DNA of 64,000 nt from Fidelibacterota bacterium (lineage in GTDB: Bacteria > Fidelibacterota > Marinisomatia > Marinisomatales > UBA1611): assembly GCA_016784605.1 (NCBI GenBank), contig JADHUI010000012.1:1-64000 (forward strand), given 5' to 3'. The position numbers and the translations under genes are program-made. This document shows, one piece after another, positions 1-9,976 of the stretch (positions are counted from its first letter, which is position 1; each line of letters starts with the position of its first letter). The notes below the pieces were generated by a model. That model was not told the origin of the DNA and ran no database searches. It worked only from the letters and a program-made list of their open reading frames with translations.

Positions 1-2
1 AT

Positions 3-2909
3 GTAGAAGATGTCCATTTTTCCAATGAAAATGTGGGTCGGGAAGTTACAGCCACCATTTCTGAACAAGGCGCATACTTTAGCCCTGCTGGTAGCTATTA
101 TCCCATGGGAAATGAATCTATGGCAAGCTTCAAACTCACAGCAAATATTCCTGAAGCTTGGGAATCAATCAGCGACGGGAATCGTTTATCCAACGAAACG
201 AAAGATGGTCGAAAAATCCAATCTTGGGGAAACCCATTTAAAAATGATGGCAATATGTTTATGGCAGCGCCATTCGTAACAAAATCCACATGGGTAGATG
301 ACATTGAAGTTGCCTGTTATTTCTTTGAAGCAGATACAGGATTATTCGATCAATATCTTCCAGCAACAGCTGGATATATTCGACAATATTCTGAATTGAT
401 TGGGCCATATCCTTACAAGAGATTTACAGTAGTGGAAAATTTCTTTCCCACGGGTTACGGCATGCCTGCATGGACTTTATTAGGACAACAAGTCATTCGA
501 CTTCCCTTTATTGTATTTACTTCTTTGGGGCACGAAGTGCTCCACAATTGGTGGGGAAATAGCGTGTATGTGGATTATGAACGCGGAAATTGGTGTGAAT
601 CTGCCACGGTTTATGGTGCCGATTATCGATATAAACTGAAGCGGTCTCAAGACGCAGCCAAAACCTACCGAAAAGATATTTTGAAACAATATGTAAATTA
701 TGTCACGGAAGAAAACGATTTCCCCATCAGAGAATTTATCAATCGCACGAGTCCAGAAACACGAACCATCGGATACAATAAAGCGATGATGGTGTATCAC
801 ATGATTGAAGAAGAAATCGGGACTGAACCGTTTTTTGAAGCATGGAAATTGGTAAATACCAAACACTTGGAACAAAAGATTTCTTGGGAAGAGTGGGTGG
901 CTGCATTCGAAGAAACATCCGGGAAAGATTTGAGTCATATTATTCCCCAATGGATCGAACAAGACGGTGCACCGATTTTGGATTTACAAATAAATGATGC
1001 GTCTGATAATTCAATTGATTTCACATTGCTTGAAAAGAGTGGCCAAAACTATCGATTGGAAGTGCCCATTCATTTTGATAGCGGGTTTGATACAACCATT
1101 GTTTTGAATTCTCCATCTTCATCTTTTTCTATGAAATTATCGAAAAAAGCAAATTCCATTTCGGTTGACCCAGACTTACATTTATTCCGCCGACTCTACC
1201 CTGTAGAAATTGAGCCTATTTTATCTGCAGCTTTGGGAAATAAAAACAAATTATTTTTCACGGATAATGATCCAACACATTTCAAAACATTTGGAAATAA
1301 TGTAACTGAAAGTGATATTACTATTCATTCAACTCAAGATATATCATCTCAAGACAAAAATAGTTTACCAATTATTCTTAATCTAAAAGAGTTGCCAACC
1401 TTTATCTCTGAACGTATTGAAATAACCGATGAAACAATTACAATTGCTGGAAAGCGTTATCCAAAATCTGGACATACATTTATCTTAACAGGACAAGATT
1501 GGGATGGATTTAAAAATCTGCTCCTTATTTTATCTGATGACTTTGAATCCTTACCACGCATTGGACAACTGGTTCCCCATTATGGGAAATATTCTTATCT
1601 CGTTTTTAAAGGGGCCAAAAATGTTGGAAAGGGCCAATGGTATGTAGGCAATTCACCTTTAATGCAAAACTTAAATGATGATGGGAAGGTTGGCGTTAGA
1701 ACCCAGAAGACACTTGAAACGACATCGGCGACATTTTCAACTGATAGAATGATGAAAACCGTTAATTACCTTTCAGATGACAAACTAAAAGGACGCGGTA
1801 TTGGAACAAAAGAAATTGATGATGCAGCAAATTATATTGCCAATAAGTTTGAAGAATATGGGTTAAAACCTGGAAGTGATACAGAGTCATACTTCCAAAA
1901 GTGGACACAAGATGTTTTAGATAAAAAAGGAGTTGAATTACAAAATGTAATTGGAATTATTCCTGGAAATAATCCAATATTATCTGAAGCAGTTGTTATT
2001 TCTGCCCATTATGACCATTTGGGCTTTGGATGGCCTAACGCTAAAAAAGGGAATGATGGTAAAATCCATAATGGGGCTGATGATAATGCAAGCGGTGTAG
2101 CTGTTATGTTAGAACTTGCTAAATCATTTGGCGAAATAGCAAATCCTTCCCGAACCATTATATTTGTCGCTTTTACTGCAGAAGAAGCTGGTCTAGTTGG
2201 GTCTCGTTATTTTGTGAACAATTACAAAAAATATTCAATATTGGCCAATTTAAATATTGATACTGTTGGGAGATTATTTGAAAATAAATTGATGGTTTTA
2301 AATAGTACATCTGCTGCTGAATGGAAATATATTTTTATGGGCATTAAATATTCTGCAGGAATTGAAACAGCAATTATTCCACAAGATTTAGATGCCAGTG
2401 ATCAAGTGGCGTTTATTGAGAAAGGGATTCCAGGTGTACAATTGTTCTACTCTGGTGTTGGTTCAGACTACCATGTGCCGGAAGATGATGCTCAAAAGAT
2501 TGATGCTTCAGGATTGGTTAAAACAGCAACTGTTGCATACGAAGTTTCAAAGTATCTTTCTGGAAGAGGAGAACCTATGGCTTTCACGGGTAAAGAAAGA
2601 AAAAGTCATTTGCAAAAACCTTCCACAAATAAAATAACTGGCGAACGAAAGGCATCAACGGGTATCATGCCCGACTTTACATTTTCGGGAGTGGGTGTAC
2701 GAATTGCTGGAGTCGCTGATGATTCTCCCGCATCCAAAGTTGGTTTAATAATCAATGATATTGTTACCGCTTTTAATGGTAAAGATGTCAAAAACTTGAA
2801 AGATTATTCAGCCTTCTTGAAAGAACACCAACCTGGCGATACTGTTACCTTTACAATTGAACGTGATGGTAAAAAAGAAGACAAAACCTTTAAACTCAGT
2901 GAAAGATAA
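3..2909 (+). CDS. M1-like / M28 aminopeptidase with C-terminal PDZ (5' partial)
   Basis: The frame is open to the left edge, so the true start and any signal peptide lie outside; 968 codons are visible. Numbering from base 3, HEVLH at about 177 is followed 17 residues later by Glu (WCES), an M1 gluzincin zinc site one residue tighter than the usual 18-residue spacing. From about 590 an M28 metallopeptidase domain shows all five metal-ligand motifs: SAHYDHLG, GADDNASG, TAEEAG, NIDTVGR and DYHVPED. A PDZ domain occupies about 890-968. Two peptidase folds plus PDZ in one chain is unusual. It probably degrades peptides in the periplasm or at the surface; that is inference from the families. Confidence 0.85.
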   Translation, partial: VEDVHFSNENVGREVTATISEQGAYFSPAGSYYPMGNESMASFKLTANIPEAWESISDGNRLSNETKDGRKIQSWGNPFKNDGNMFMAAPFVTKSTWVDDIEVACYFFEADTGLFDQYLPATAGYIRQYSELIGPYPYKRFTVVENFFPTGYGMPAWTLLGQQVIRLPFIVFTSLGHEVLHNWWGNSVYVDYERGNWCESATVYGADYRYKLKRSQDAAKTYRKDILKQYVNYVTEENDFPIREFINRTSPETRTIGYNKAMMVYHMIEEEIGTEPFFEAWKLVNTKHLEQKISWEEWVAAFEETSGKDLSHIIPQWIEQDGAPILDLQINDASDNSIDFTLLEKSGQNYRLEVPIHFDSGFDTTIVLNSPSSSFSMKLSKKANSISVDPDLHLFRRLYPVEIEPILSAALGNKNKLFFTDNDPTHFKTFGNNVTESDITIHSTQDISSQDKNSLPIILNLKELPTFISERIEITDETITIAGKRYPKSGHTFILTGQDWDGFKNLLLILSDDFESLPRIGQLVPHYGKYSYLVFKGAKNVGKGQWYVGNSPLMQNLNDDGKVGVRTQKTLETTSATFSTDRMMKTVNYLSDDKLKGRGIGTKEIDDAANYIANKFEEYGLKPGSDTESYFQKWTQDVLDKKGVELQNVIGIIPGNNPILSEAVVISAHYDHLGFGWPNAKKGNDGKIHNGADDNASGVAVMLELAKSFGEIANPSRTIIFVAFTAEEAGLVGSRYFVNNYKKYSILANLNIDTVGRLFENKLMVLNSTSAAEWKYIFMGIKYSAGIETAIIPQDLDASDQVAFIEKGIPGVQLFYSGVGSDYHVPEDDAQKIDASGLVKTATVAYEVSKYLSGRGEPMAFTGKERKSHLQKPSTNKITGERKASTGIMPDFTFSGVGVRIAGVADDSPASKVGLIINDIVTAFNGKDVKNLKDYSAFLKEHQPGDTVTFTIERDGKKEDKTFKLSER

Positions 2910-3058
2910 TCATTCATGAAAAGTATGTCGATATGCTCCAACGACACAATTAAGGTAAGGATTATATAGCCCAATTTTTCTAAAGCCTTATTATAAAAGA
3001 TGATTTGACAATATATTTCCTATGAACTAATTTCAGTTACAGCATTGATGACAATTGT

Positions 3059-3087
3059 TATATTGGTATGATGATCATACCAATATA
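3059..3087. repeat. 29-bp near-perfect inverted repeat (operator or hairpin)
   Basis: Two 14-base arms around a single central base (3073); the inner arms read TATTGGTATGAT and ATCATACCAATA. It lies about 45 bases upstream of the start at 3133 in the 223-base gap after the peptidase gene. There is no T-tract, so an operator is more likely than a terminator. The rest of the gap shows nothing else I recognise. Confidence 0.5.
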
Positions 3088-3132
3088 GGTTCATCGATTG
3101 CATTCTCAACAATAACCATCTCAGGAGGTTTT

Positions 3133-4158
3133 ATGAAAAAAATGATAACAATATTTATAGGGATAAGTATTGCTATTCTTCCCCTTACAGCTCAAACCGT
3201 TATTTTCTCTGAAGATTTCGAATCCGGCGCTCCAAACGAAGCGTGGGAACAATTCATTGCGGGCGAAGAACCCATACAGGCCGTTACAATGTCAACAGCT
3301 CCTGCTACACTAGATGGCGGAGGTAATTATGTAGGAATGATTTGGGATGAAGATGTGTCTCATGCCGGCGCATCCTATATTCTCGCGGGCGATACTAGCT
3401 TAACGAATTATACTATCGAAGCAGATGTGTGGTGTTATGTTAATAATTCAGGAGGATCTGCATACACCGGTCTTATCGTTTATGGTGATTCTTCTCGTCA
3501 AGGTTCTGTTTCACACGGATTTGTATATAAGTTTGTAGCAGATTTTGATGGCGACAATCGATTCAGACTGTATAACAATCAACTTGATGGTTGGGCTTAT
3601 ACCTTTGCTGAAAATATTGATGCAAGTGGCTATTACGATGGAGACGCTTGGCACCATATGAAATTATCGGTTGAAACTGTTGGTGAGGCCACTCATTTTA
3701 CCTGCTATTTCGACGGGACAGAATTAGGCAGTTATGTAGATGATGGGAATGATCAATTTGGTAGTGGAAAATTTGGACTTTGGGCTTTCCAAAATAATGG
3801 CGGCTTACAAGGGTATTTTGATAATATTGTTGTGACTCAAACTTCAAGCAACATTAATGATGAACAGGATTTAACTCCTACACAGTTTACACTAAAACAA
3901 AATTATCCCAACCCATTTAATCCAACAACCTCTATTGATTTCACATTAAATGAAGGGGCTGAATCATCCTTAAATATTTTCAATATTAATGGACAGCTTG
4001 TTCAAAATTTGGCAAATGGTTATATGGAAGCAAAAGAATATTCCATACAATGGGACGGATTAAATACCAATGGACATCAAGTCCCAGCAGGTGTTTATAT
4101 TTACACCCTAAATCATGGACAAAGTTCTCAAACTAAAAAAATGATTCTTCTAAAATAA
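3133..4158 (+). CDS. Secreted LamG-like protein with T9SS sorting domain
   Basis: 341 aa. ATG 3133 is chosen over the upstream in-frame start at 3055 because AGGAGG sits at 3123-3128 and a clean signal peptide (MKKMITIFIGISIAILPLTA) begins there. Residues about 25-235 resemble a concanavalin/LamG-type beta-sandwich (FSEDFESG at the start, FGLWAFQNNGG near the end). A type A T9SS domain starts at about 257 (NYPNPFNPTT) and ends KKMILLK. Expected to be exported and anchored or released at the cell surface; the ligand is unknown. It is probably monocistronic, with an inverted repeat upstream and a terminator downstream. Confidence 0.75.
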   Translation: MKKMITIFIGISIAILPLTAQTVIFSEDFESGAPNEAWEQFIAGEEPIQAVTMSTAPATLDGGGNYVGMIWDEDVSHAGASYILAGDTSLTNYTIEADVWCYVNNSGGSAYTGLIVYGDSSRQGSVSHGFVYKFVADFDGDNRFRLYNNQLDGWAYTFAENIDASGYYDGDAWHHMKLSVETVGEATHFTCYFDGTELGSYVDDGNDQFGSGKFGLWAFQNNGGLQGYFDNIVVTQTSSNINDEQDLTPTQFTLKQNYPNPFNPTTSIDFTLNEGAESSLNIFNINGQLVQNLANGYMEAKEYSIQWDGLNTNGHQVPAGVYIYTLNHGQSSQTKKMILLK

Positions 4159-4168
4159 ATAATGTTGT

Positions 4169-4200
4169 AGCGGGGATGGGAAACCATCCCTGCTTTTTTT
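4169..4200 (+). terminator. Rho-independent terminator
   Basis: GCGGGGATGG pairs with CCATCCCTGC (one G-U) around a short A-rich loop, followed by an eight-T run. It closes the LamG gene, and the T-run directly touches the ATG of the next gene at 4201. Confidence 0.85.
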
Positions 4201-6819
4201 ATGACCCATTCTATTTCGAAATATCTAATCTTTTTTTTATTAGCTTCCCTCACTTTTGCCGGTGTAGGCGGGAAAATTTCCGGCTCGATTACTTCAGAAT
4301 CCGGAGAGCCATTGATCGGTGCTAATATTATTATTTCTGGTACAGACCATGGTACAGCTACAAATGAAAATGGTGAATATTATATTTTAAATATCACTCC
4401 AGGTCATTATACTGTAAAAATCATGATGATTGGATATAAAACATCCGTTCAAGCTGATGTAATAATTATGTCTGATTTTACCACACAACTAAATGTTGGA
4501 TTGCCTCAATCTGTCATTGAAGGAGAAGAAGTTCAAGTAACAGCGTCTCGACCTTTAATTCAAAAAGATGCAACATCGTCCGTTAAGGTGATCGATTCTG
4601 AATCCATTGTAGATATGCCGGTAAATGATTTTAAAGATATTCTTGTAACTCAGGCTGGGTTCACAGAAGATGCATCGGGCGGAATTCATGTTCGTGGAGG
4701 GAGAACAAAAGAAATACTATACATGATTGACGGTGTGGTCGTTAAAGACCCGCTCCAGGGTGATTTTTCAGGGTCTGTTAATCAAAACGCCATTCAAGAA
4801 ATGACGGTCATTAGCGGAACGTTTAATGCTGAATATGGGCAAGCTATGTCGAGTGTAGTCAATATTGTTACAAAAGATGGTGGCGATAAATTACAAGGAA
4901 AGGTTGAATTCATTTCGCCCGAACTTTCTTCTTCTATATATCATTCACCTGGAGCATTTAATGCTGTCTCCGATTCTAATTACCAATGGACTGATTTGAA
5001 AGAAGCGATTTATCCTTATTTATCAACCAACATTGAGCAATCATCCGCGAAACCACTTCTACCCCTTTTTGACTTACCCTTGTCTGGTTCGGGAAGTTTT
5101 AATCTAGGCGGGAGGCTTCCTTTTGGTAATACTCATTTTTATTTTTCATCATATTATAGTTCTAAGGATAGCCAACTTCCGCATGGTTTTGATGTTAATC
5201 AAGATGTACAATTCAAGTTAACAACTAAACCAAATCCGAAAACAAAAATTGCAGCCCATATCCATAGTTCAAACCGTTTGTACCAAAATTACTCTCATCA
5301 ATGGAAATATCGCCCTCTGTATCAAGGCCATACATTTAAATCAAATGATCGTCTTGCCTTGACATTTACACATGCTGTCAGTGAGCCACTTTTTTATTCT
5401 CTCTATTTAACATTACAAGATGTGGCTAGTTTTTCGGGCGTGATGGATAAAATGCCTCTTGAATATGAACGCCCATTAACAGACAAAACTGTCTATTTTT
5501 ATGATGTGGGGAATCGAGGATCTTATATAGACAATCATAGCCAAACTTATTCTTTGAAATATGATTTAACATACCAAGCAAATCAAAACCATTTAATTAA
5601 AACAGGTTTTACCGTTACACCACATGCATTAAATATTCATATCGAAGAACAACCATGGGTTGGGGGAACAAATTTTAAAGATGATACCACCTTTACACCT
5701 ATCGACGGATCATTTTATATACAAGACAAAATTGAATTAGACTTTCTTATTTTCAATCTTGGACTTCGATGGGATTATGTCGATCCTCAAGCGTCGATGT
5801 GGCAGGATATAAATCGTTTTGTGGAATGGGATTCTACAAACAATGTATGGGCTCCAGCCGAATTAACACCTGCGCCCGCTCAATCCAATTGGAGTCCCCG
5901 AATTGGGCTCGCTTACCCCGTAACTGATAATACCGTATTTCATTTTTCCTATGGCCATTTTTTCCAAACGCCCACCTTTGATGCTATGACTTATAACGCC
6001 AAAAAAGATGTTTCATCAGCGTTACCACTCGTAGGAAATCCAAATGTAAGCGCTCAAAAAACAATCGCATTTGAAACGGGACTGAAACAAGCACTTTCTA
6101 ATAATCTTGCCATGGAATTTAGTATATGGTCAAAGGATATTCGAGATTTGCTTTCAACGGTTCAAATTCGATATTTATCCAATATGTATGTCGCATATGC
6201 TAATACCGATTATGCCAGCGTTAAAGGATTTAACTTCCTGTTAGATCAACGGTTTTCCGGTATTTTTGGTGGATCATTTGCTTATACAATGTCTGTAGCA
6301 AAAGGGAATAATTCAAACCCGATTGGCGGTTATTTTTCCGCATATGTACAGGAAGAAGTTCCTCATCAAGAATTTTTTCTCGATTTTGATCAACGCCATG
6401 ATTTTTCAATATCTGCTTATGTCAGAACCCATAAAAATAGTGGATTTAGCTTGGGTGGGATGAAACCGTTGGCAAATATCAATGCAAGCATTTTAGTGAA
6501 CGCAGGAAGTGGTCTTCCTTATACACCCTATGTCGATCCAACACTAAGAGTGGAAGTAAATTCGGCTCGAAAACCATGGACATTTACTGCTGATTTACGT
6601 ATTAAAAAACGACTCAATATTAAATCTTTTGCCATGACAGGATTTCTAGAAATTAAAAATTTAACAAATTATGAAAATGTCTATTATGTTTATTCAAGGA
6701 CAGGCAAACCGTTCGACCCCGGTGTCTTTGGCGTTGGAACATCTTTAGATGCAAATTATAACCCAACCCATGTTGGACAAGGTAGAAATATCAAAGCAGG
6801 TGTAAGTGTCACATTTTAA
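4201..6819 (+). CDS. TonB-dependent receptor with N-terminal carboxypeptidase-regulatory domain
   Basis: 872 aa outer-membrane receptor of the SusC/CirA-like type. A signal peptide (MTHSISKYLIFFLLASLTFA) is followed by a CarboxypepD_reg domain at about 25-110 (GEPLIGANIIISG, NENGEYYI). A plug domain at about 125-225 contains HVRGGRTKEILYMIDG and GTFNAEYGQAMSSVVNIVTKDGG. A long beta-barrel ends in GVSVTF, an aromatic C-terminus typical of barrels. No Shine-Dalgarno is visible, because the previous terminator's T-run abuts the ATG. The next gene starts 1 base after its stop. The substrate cannot be read from the sequence. Confidence 0.85.
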   Translation: MTHSISKYLIFFLLASLTFAGVGGKISGSITSESGEPLIGANIIISGTDHGTATNENGEYYILNITPGHYTVKIMMIGYKTSVQADVIIMSDFTTQLNVGLPQSVIEGEEVQVTASRPLIQKDATSSVKVIDSESIVDMPVNDFKDILVTQAGFTEDASGGIHVRGGRTKEILYMIDGVVVKDPLQGDFSGSVNQNAIQEMTVISGTFNAEYGQAMSSVVNIVTKDGGDKLQGKVEFISPELSSSIYHSPGAFNAVSDSNYQWTDLKEAIYPYLSTNIEQSSAKPLLPLFDLPLSGSGSFNLGGRLPFGNTHFYFSSYYSSKDSQLPHGFDVNQDVQFKLTTKPNPKTKIAAHIHSSNRLYQNYSHQWKYRPLYQGHTFKSNDRLALTFTHAVSEPLFYSLYLTLQDVASFSGVMDKMPLEYERPLTDKTVYFYDVGNRGSYIDNHSQTYSLKYDLTYQANQNHLIKTGFTVTPHALNIHIEEQPWVGGTNFKDDTTFTPIDGSFYIQDKIELDFLIFNLGLRWDYVDPQASMWQDINRFVEWDSTNNVWAPAELTPAPAQSNWSPRIGLAYPVTDNTVFHFSYGHFFQTPTFDAMTYNAKKDVSSALPLVGNPNVSAQKTIAFETGLKQALSNNLAMEFSIWSKDIRDLLSTVQIRYLSNMYVAYANTDYASVKGFNFLLDQRFSGIFGGSFAYTMSVAKGNNSNPIGGYFSAYVQEEVPHQEFFLDFDQRHDFSISAYVRTHKNSGFSLGGMKPLANINASILVNAGSGLPYTPYVDPTLRVEVNSARKPWTFTADLRIKKRLNIKSFAMTGFLEIKNLTNYENVYYVYSRTGKPFDPGVFGVGTSLDANYNPTHVGQGRNIKAGVSVTF

Positions 6820-6820
6820 A

Positions 6821-9800
6821 ATGAATAGCTTTAAACCATTATTGAGCCCCATATTATTCCTTTCATTATTGGTTGGGAATGATTGTTCAAAATGTCACAG
6901 CAATACTCCATCTAGAATGCTTGGTAAGCCATTTGGTTTTAGTGAAAAAGCTGTTGGAGTTATGGATAAGGGACAACTTCAAAATAACACAAGTAATATG
7001 GGTGATCTTGCCAATTTTCATGTTTGGTTTACGAATGCAGGACATTGGCCACGATCAGCAGATTCTGATAGACAATATATTTATGGCCTTGGTTTAGTTG
7101 TAGCTGTGGATGAACATAATGTTATTGAAACTGTTTCTCAAGCCATGACTAAAGTAGTTGACTGGCTCCCACTTGACAATGCTCCTGGAAGAGAGTATTC
7201 TGGCGAAATAAAAGCAGAGTCGGACGATACACCTTTTTTAGCTTCGAGTGATTTTAGGGAAACATGGCCATATGGTTACTATGATGAAGAGGGTATTTGG
7301 GCATCATCTTCTGAACGCGAGTGGCCCGGTTATTTCCGTGTAGATGTAACAGGCATGGATCCTGATACTTTAGGGATGCATTTAGACCCAAGCGTTCTTC
7401 CTTCAAGGCTTAATGAATTCACAAGTGATCGAGATATTTTCTGTACCTACAACGATGATGGAAATGCTCAAGGGAAAGTTGGGCTTACTGTGGAGCAAAC
7501 AGCTTATAGTTATGGAAGACCTTATGCAGAAGATTTTATTTTTTGGGAATTGCGCATTATTAATACAAGTGGTCAGGATTTAAACGATATTTCTGTTGGG
7601 TTTTATGCCAAGTTTCGCCCTGATTTTGATATGCATGATTATATTAATTTTGTGGATTCAGATGGGGATGGACAAAAAGATTTGGTCTATGTCTATGATT
7701 TAAATAACGAACGAAATAAAACATGGGCACATACAGATGATCCTTTAGGCATTGTTGGGCTAAGACTTTATGATACACCTGGTAATATAGGCATTACAGA
7801 TTTTCATCATTTCGGTCGTGGCGTTTCCCCAACAACAGATGAACAAATGTGGGCATTAATGACCAGTGAAAAAAATGAAGATTTGCTCGATTCATTATCC
7901 TGGTATTTTCACGGGGATGATCAAAAAATAGATGATACAGATCCAGCGGCTCTAGGAGAATATTATCCATCTTGGTATGATGAAGAAAGCGGTGTTGAGC
8001 TTGAAGGTGACGGTATAAATTTTATCATTTCAAGTGGACCACACGATATTCCAGCCGATTCTTTTGTAACCATTACACTTGGACTTATCATGGGGGATGC
8101 TGGAGAAATACCAAGCCAGCACGATACAACAGACCTGATGAATAATGTTCGAATGGCCAATGATATGCACCTTATGTATTTTCAAGGATCAGGCCCCCCT
8201 GACGCACCTAATGTAGAAGCTGTAGCAGGTGATGGCAGAGTCACCTTATATTGGGATGAAAATCCATCTGAAAATTCCTTGGATGTTTTAACAGGGAAAA
8301 AAGATTTTGAAGGATATAAAGTATTCCGAAGCACCGATCAAGGAAAAACCTGGGGCGACATTGTAACGGATGGACATGGAATCCCGGTTGGTTTTGAACC
8401 GATTGCCACTTTTGATTATTCTCTAGAAGAAGATTATGATAGATATAATATGGATGTTTCAGGGTTAGATCCGGCTTTTCCCCAATATTTAGGCATCAAT
8501 TCAGGGCTTTCTCACACTTTCGTTGATTCAAACCTCATCAATGGATTAGAATACTGGTATTGTGTAACTGCGTTTGATCACGGAAACCAAGTGAGTGATA
8601 GTTTGGAGCAATCCTATTTATACCCAATAGGATCTTCTGTTTTTGAATCTCATGTCGTGTCTATCATTCCAGGGGCACCTGCGACAAATCATGTTGTTGC
8701 GTCCATTTCAGAAAATAGTATATCGGCTAAAGGTGGCATCTGTGAAGGAATTGTACAAATCGAAATTGTGAATCCAGAAAAAGTCACAGGACACGGTTAT
8801 AAAATCACCTTTGAGGATAGTATTCAAGTTGTGTCCGCCAGTGGCGATACATCCATGGATATTAGTTTCACCCTTATAGATACCACTGATAATGATACAC
8901 TTTATTACAATCATTTACTGTCAAATGAATCCGGAGATAATTTGCCTGTTGTCGATGGGTTAAGAGTGACAGTCCAAAATTCACCTGCAGGTGTTAGTTT
9001 TATTGGGTGGACACACGTTGCTGGAGATACAAGTACATTTGATTGGCGGACAGAAAGTGTTCGGCCCGATTTAGTCCCGAGTGGCCAAGCGGAAGGAAAT
9101 GAAATTGTTACGGTAGATGATTATCGTATTACAATCGATACAGGTCCGCATGGAGGGCTCGATGCGCGATGGTTAGATGTGTTTGGTGGCGAATGGTCTT
9201 ATGATATGGTTGTTTACGAAACGGGACTCCCCTTTGATTCAACCTATCATTTACCTCTAAAAGTAGAAATCATTACAGACCCAAACAATCCCATTGATGT
9301 ATCTGAATATTCTATTCTTGGTGAATTCAATATGCCTGCTCCATGGGAATATTACAGGCGTTATTATTATAGTCCTTTAGGTTGGGATCTTGAGCCGGGT
9401 GGACTTGGGTATCTACAAGCAGATGAAGGTGGAAGTTGGAGAGAACTTCATGTAGATGTCCTAATCCTAGGCGCTTCAATGAATTGGGATAATTATTTAG
9501 TCTTATTAACAAACAATACTCCTGACACATACATAGATAATGATGGAAATACCATCAACCAAACCGCTGTTGCTCCTTCAAATGGAGATCAATTTACGAT
9601 AAAAACGTATAAACCATTTAGAGAAGGCATCTACTATACATTTGGTACAACAGCTTCTTCTGAATCTAAGATAAGCGGAAATACACTGGAAAATATTCGC
9701 GTAGTTCCTGATCCTTATGTTGTAACAAATATTTGGGAAAAAACAGAATTCGGGAAAAAGCTTCAATTCAATCATTTACCCAATCAATGCACCATTGATA

Positions 9801-9976
9801 TTTATACTCTATTGGGTGATTTTGTTGCAAAAGTAGAACATGATTCTAATACCGGATATGAATTTTGGGATATGAGAACCAAAAACGATCAATTCATTGC
9901 ACCGGGAGTTTATTTATTTCATGCATCAACAAAAGATGGACAAGAAAAAACGGGAAGATTTTTGGTGATTAAATGA
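6821..9976 (+). CDS. Large secreted Fn3-containing protein with one CxxCH motif and C-terminal sorting-like domain
   Basis: 1051 aa. ATG 6821 is preferred to the upstream GTG at 6806, which would overlap the receptor gene; a signal peptide follows (FKPLLSPILFLSLLVG). Right after it comes DCSKCHSN, a CxxCH motif at about 22-26 that could bind one c-type heme. A fibronectin type III region lies at about 455-590 (PDAPNVEAVAGDGRVTLYW). The last 95 residues (VVPDPYVVTNIW to GRFLVIK) look like a variant sorting or FlgD-like Ig domain. It sits between the TonB receptor and the PorV-like gene, overlapping the latter by 4 bases. The function is not recognised; co-transcription suggests one envelope assembly. 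Confidence 0.65.
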   Translation: MNSFKPLLSPILFLSLLVGNDCSKCHSNTPSRMLGKPFGFSEKAVGVMDKGQLQNNTSNMGDLANFHVWFTNAGHWPRSADSDRQYIYGLGLVVAVDEHNVIETVSQAMTKVVDWLPLDNAPGREYSGEIKAESDDTPFLASSDFRETWPYGYYDEEGIWASSSEREWPGYFRVDVTGMDPDTLGMHLDPSVLPSRLNEFTSDRDIFCTYNDDGNAQGKVGLTVEQTAYSYGRPYAEDFIFWELRIINTSGQDLNDISVGFYAKFRPDFDMHDYINFVDSDGDGQKDLVYVYDLNNERNKTWAHTDDPLGIVGLRLYDTPGNIGITDFHHFGRGVSPTTDEQMWALMTSEKNEDLLDSLSWYFHGDDQKIDDTDPAALGEYYPSWYDEESGVELEGDGINFIISSGPHDIPADSFVTITLGLIMGDAGEIPSQHDTTDLMNNVRMANDMHLMYFQGSGPPDAPNVEAVAGDGRVTLYWDENPSENSLDVLTGKKDFEGYKVFRSTDQGKTWGDIVTDGHGIPVGFEPIATFDYSLEEDYDRYNMDVSGLDPAFPQYLGINSGLSHTFVDSNLINGLEYWYCVTAFDHGNQVSDSLEQSYLYPIGSSVFESHVVSIIPGAPATNHVVASISENSISAKGGICEGIVQIEIVNPEKVTGHGYKITFEDSIQVVSASGDTSMDISFTLIDTTDNDTLYYNHLLSNESGDNLPVVDGLRVTVQNSPAGVSFIGWTHVAGDTSTFDWRTESVRPDLVPSGQAEGNEIVTVDDYRITIDTGPHGGLDARWLDVFGGEWSYDMVVYETGLPFDSTYHLPLKVEIITDPNNPIDVSEYSILGEFNMPAPWEYYRRYYYSPLGWDLEPGGLGYLQADEGGSWRELHVDVLILGASMNWDNYLVLLTNNTPDTYIDNDGNTINQTAVAPSNGDQFTIKTYKPFREGIYYTFGTTASSESKISGNTLENIRVVPDPYVVTNIWEKTEFGKKLQFNHLPNQCTIDIYTLLGDFVAKVEHDSNTGYEFWDMRTKNDQFIAPGVYLFHASTKDGQEKTGRFLVIK

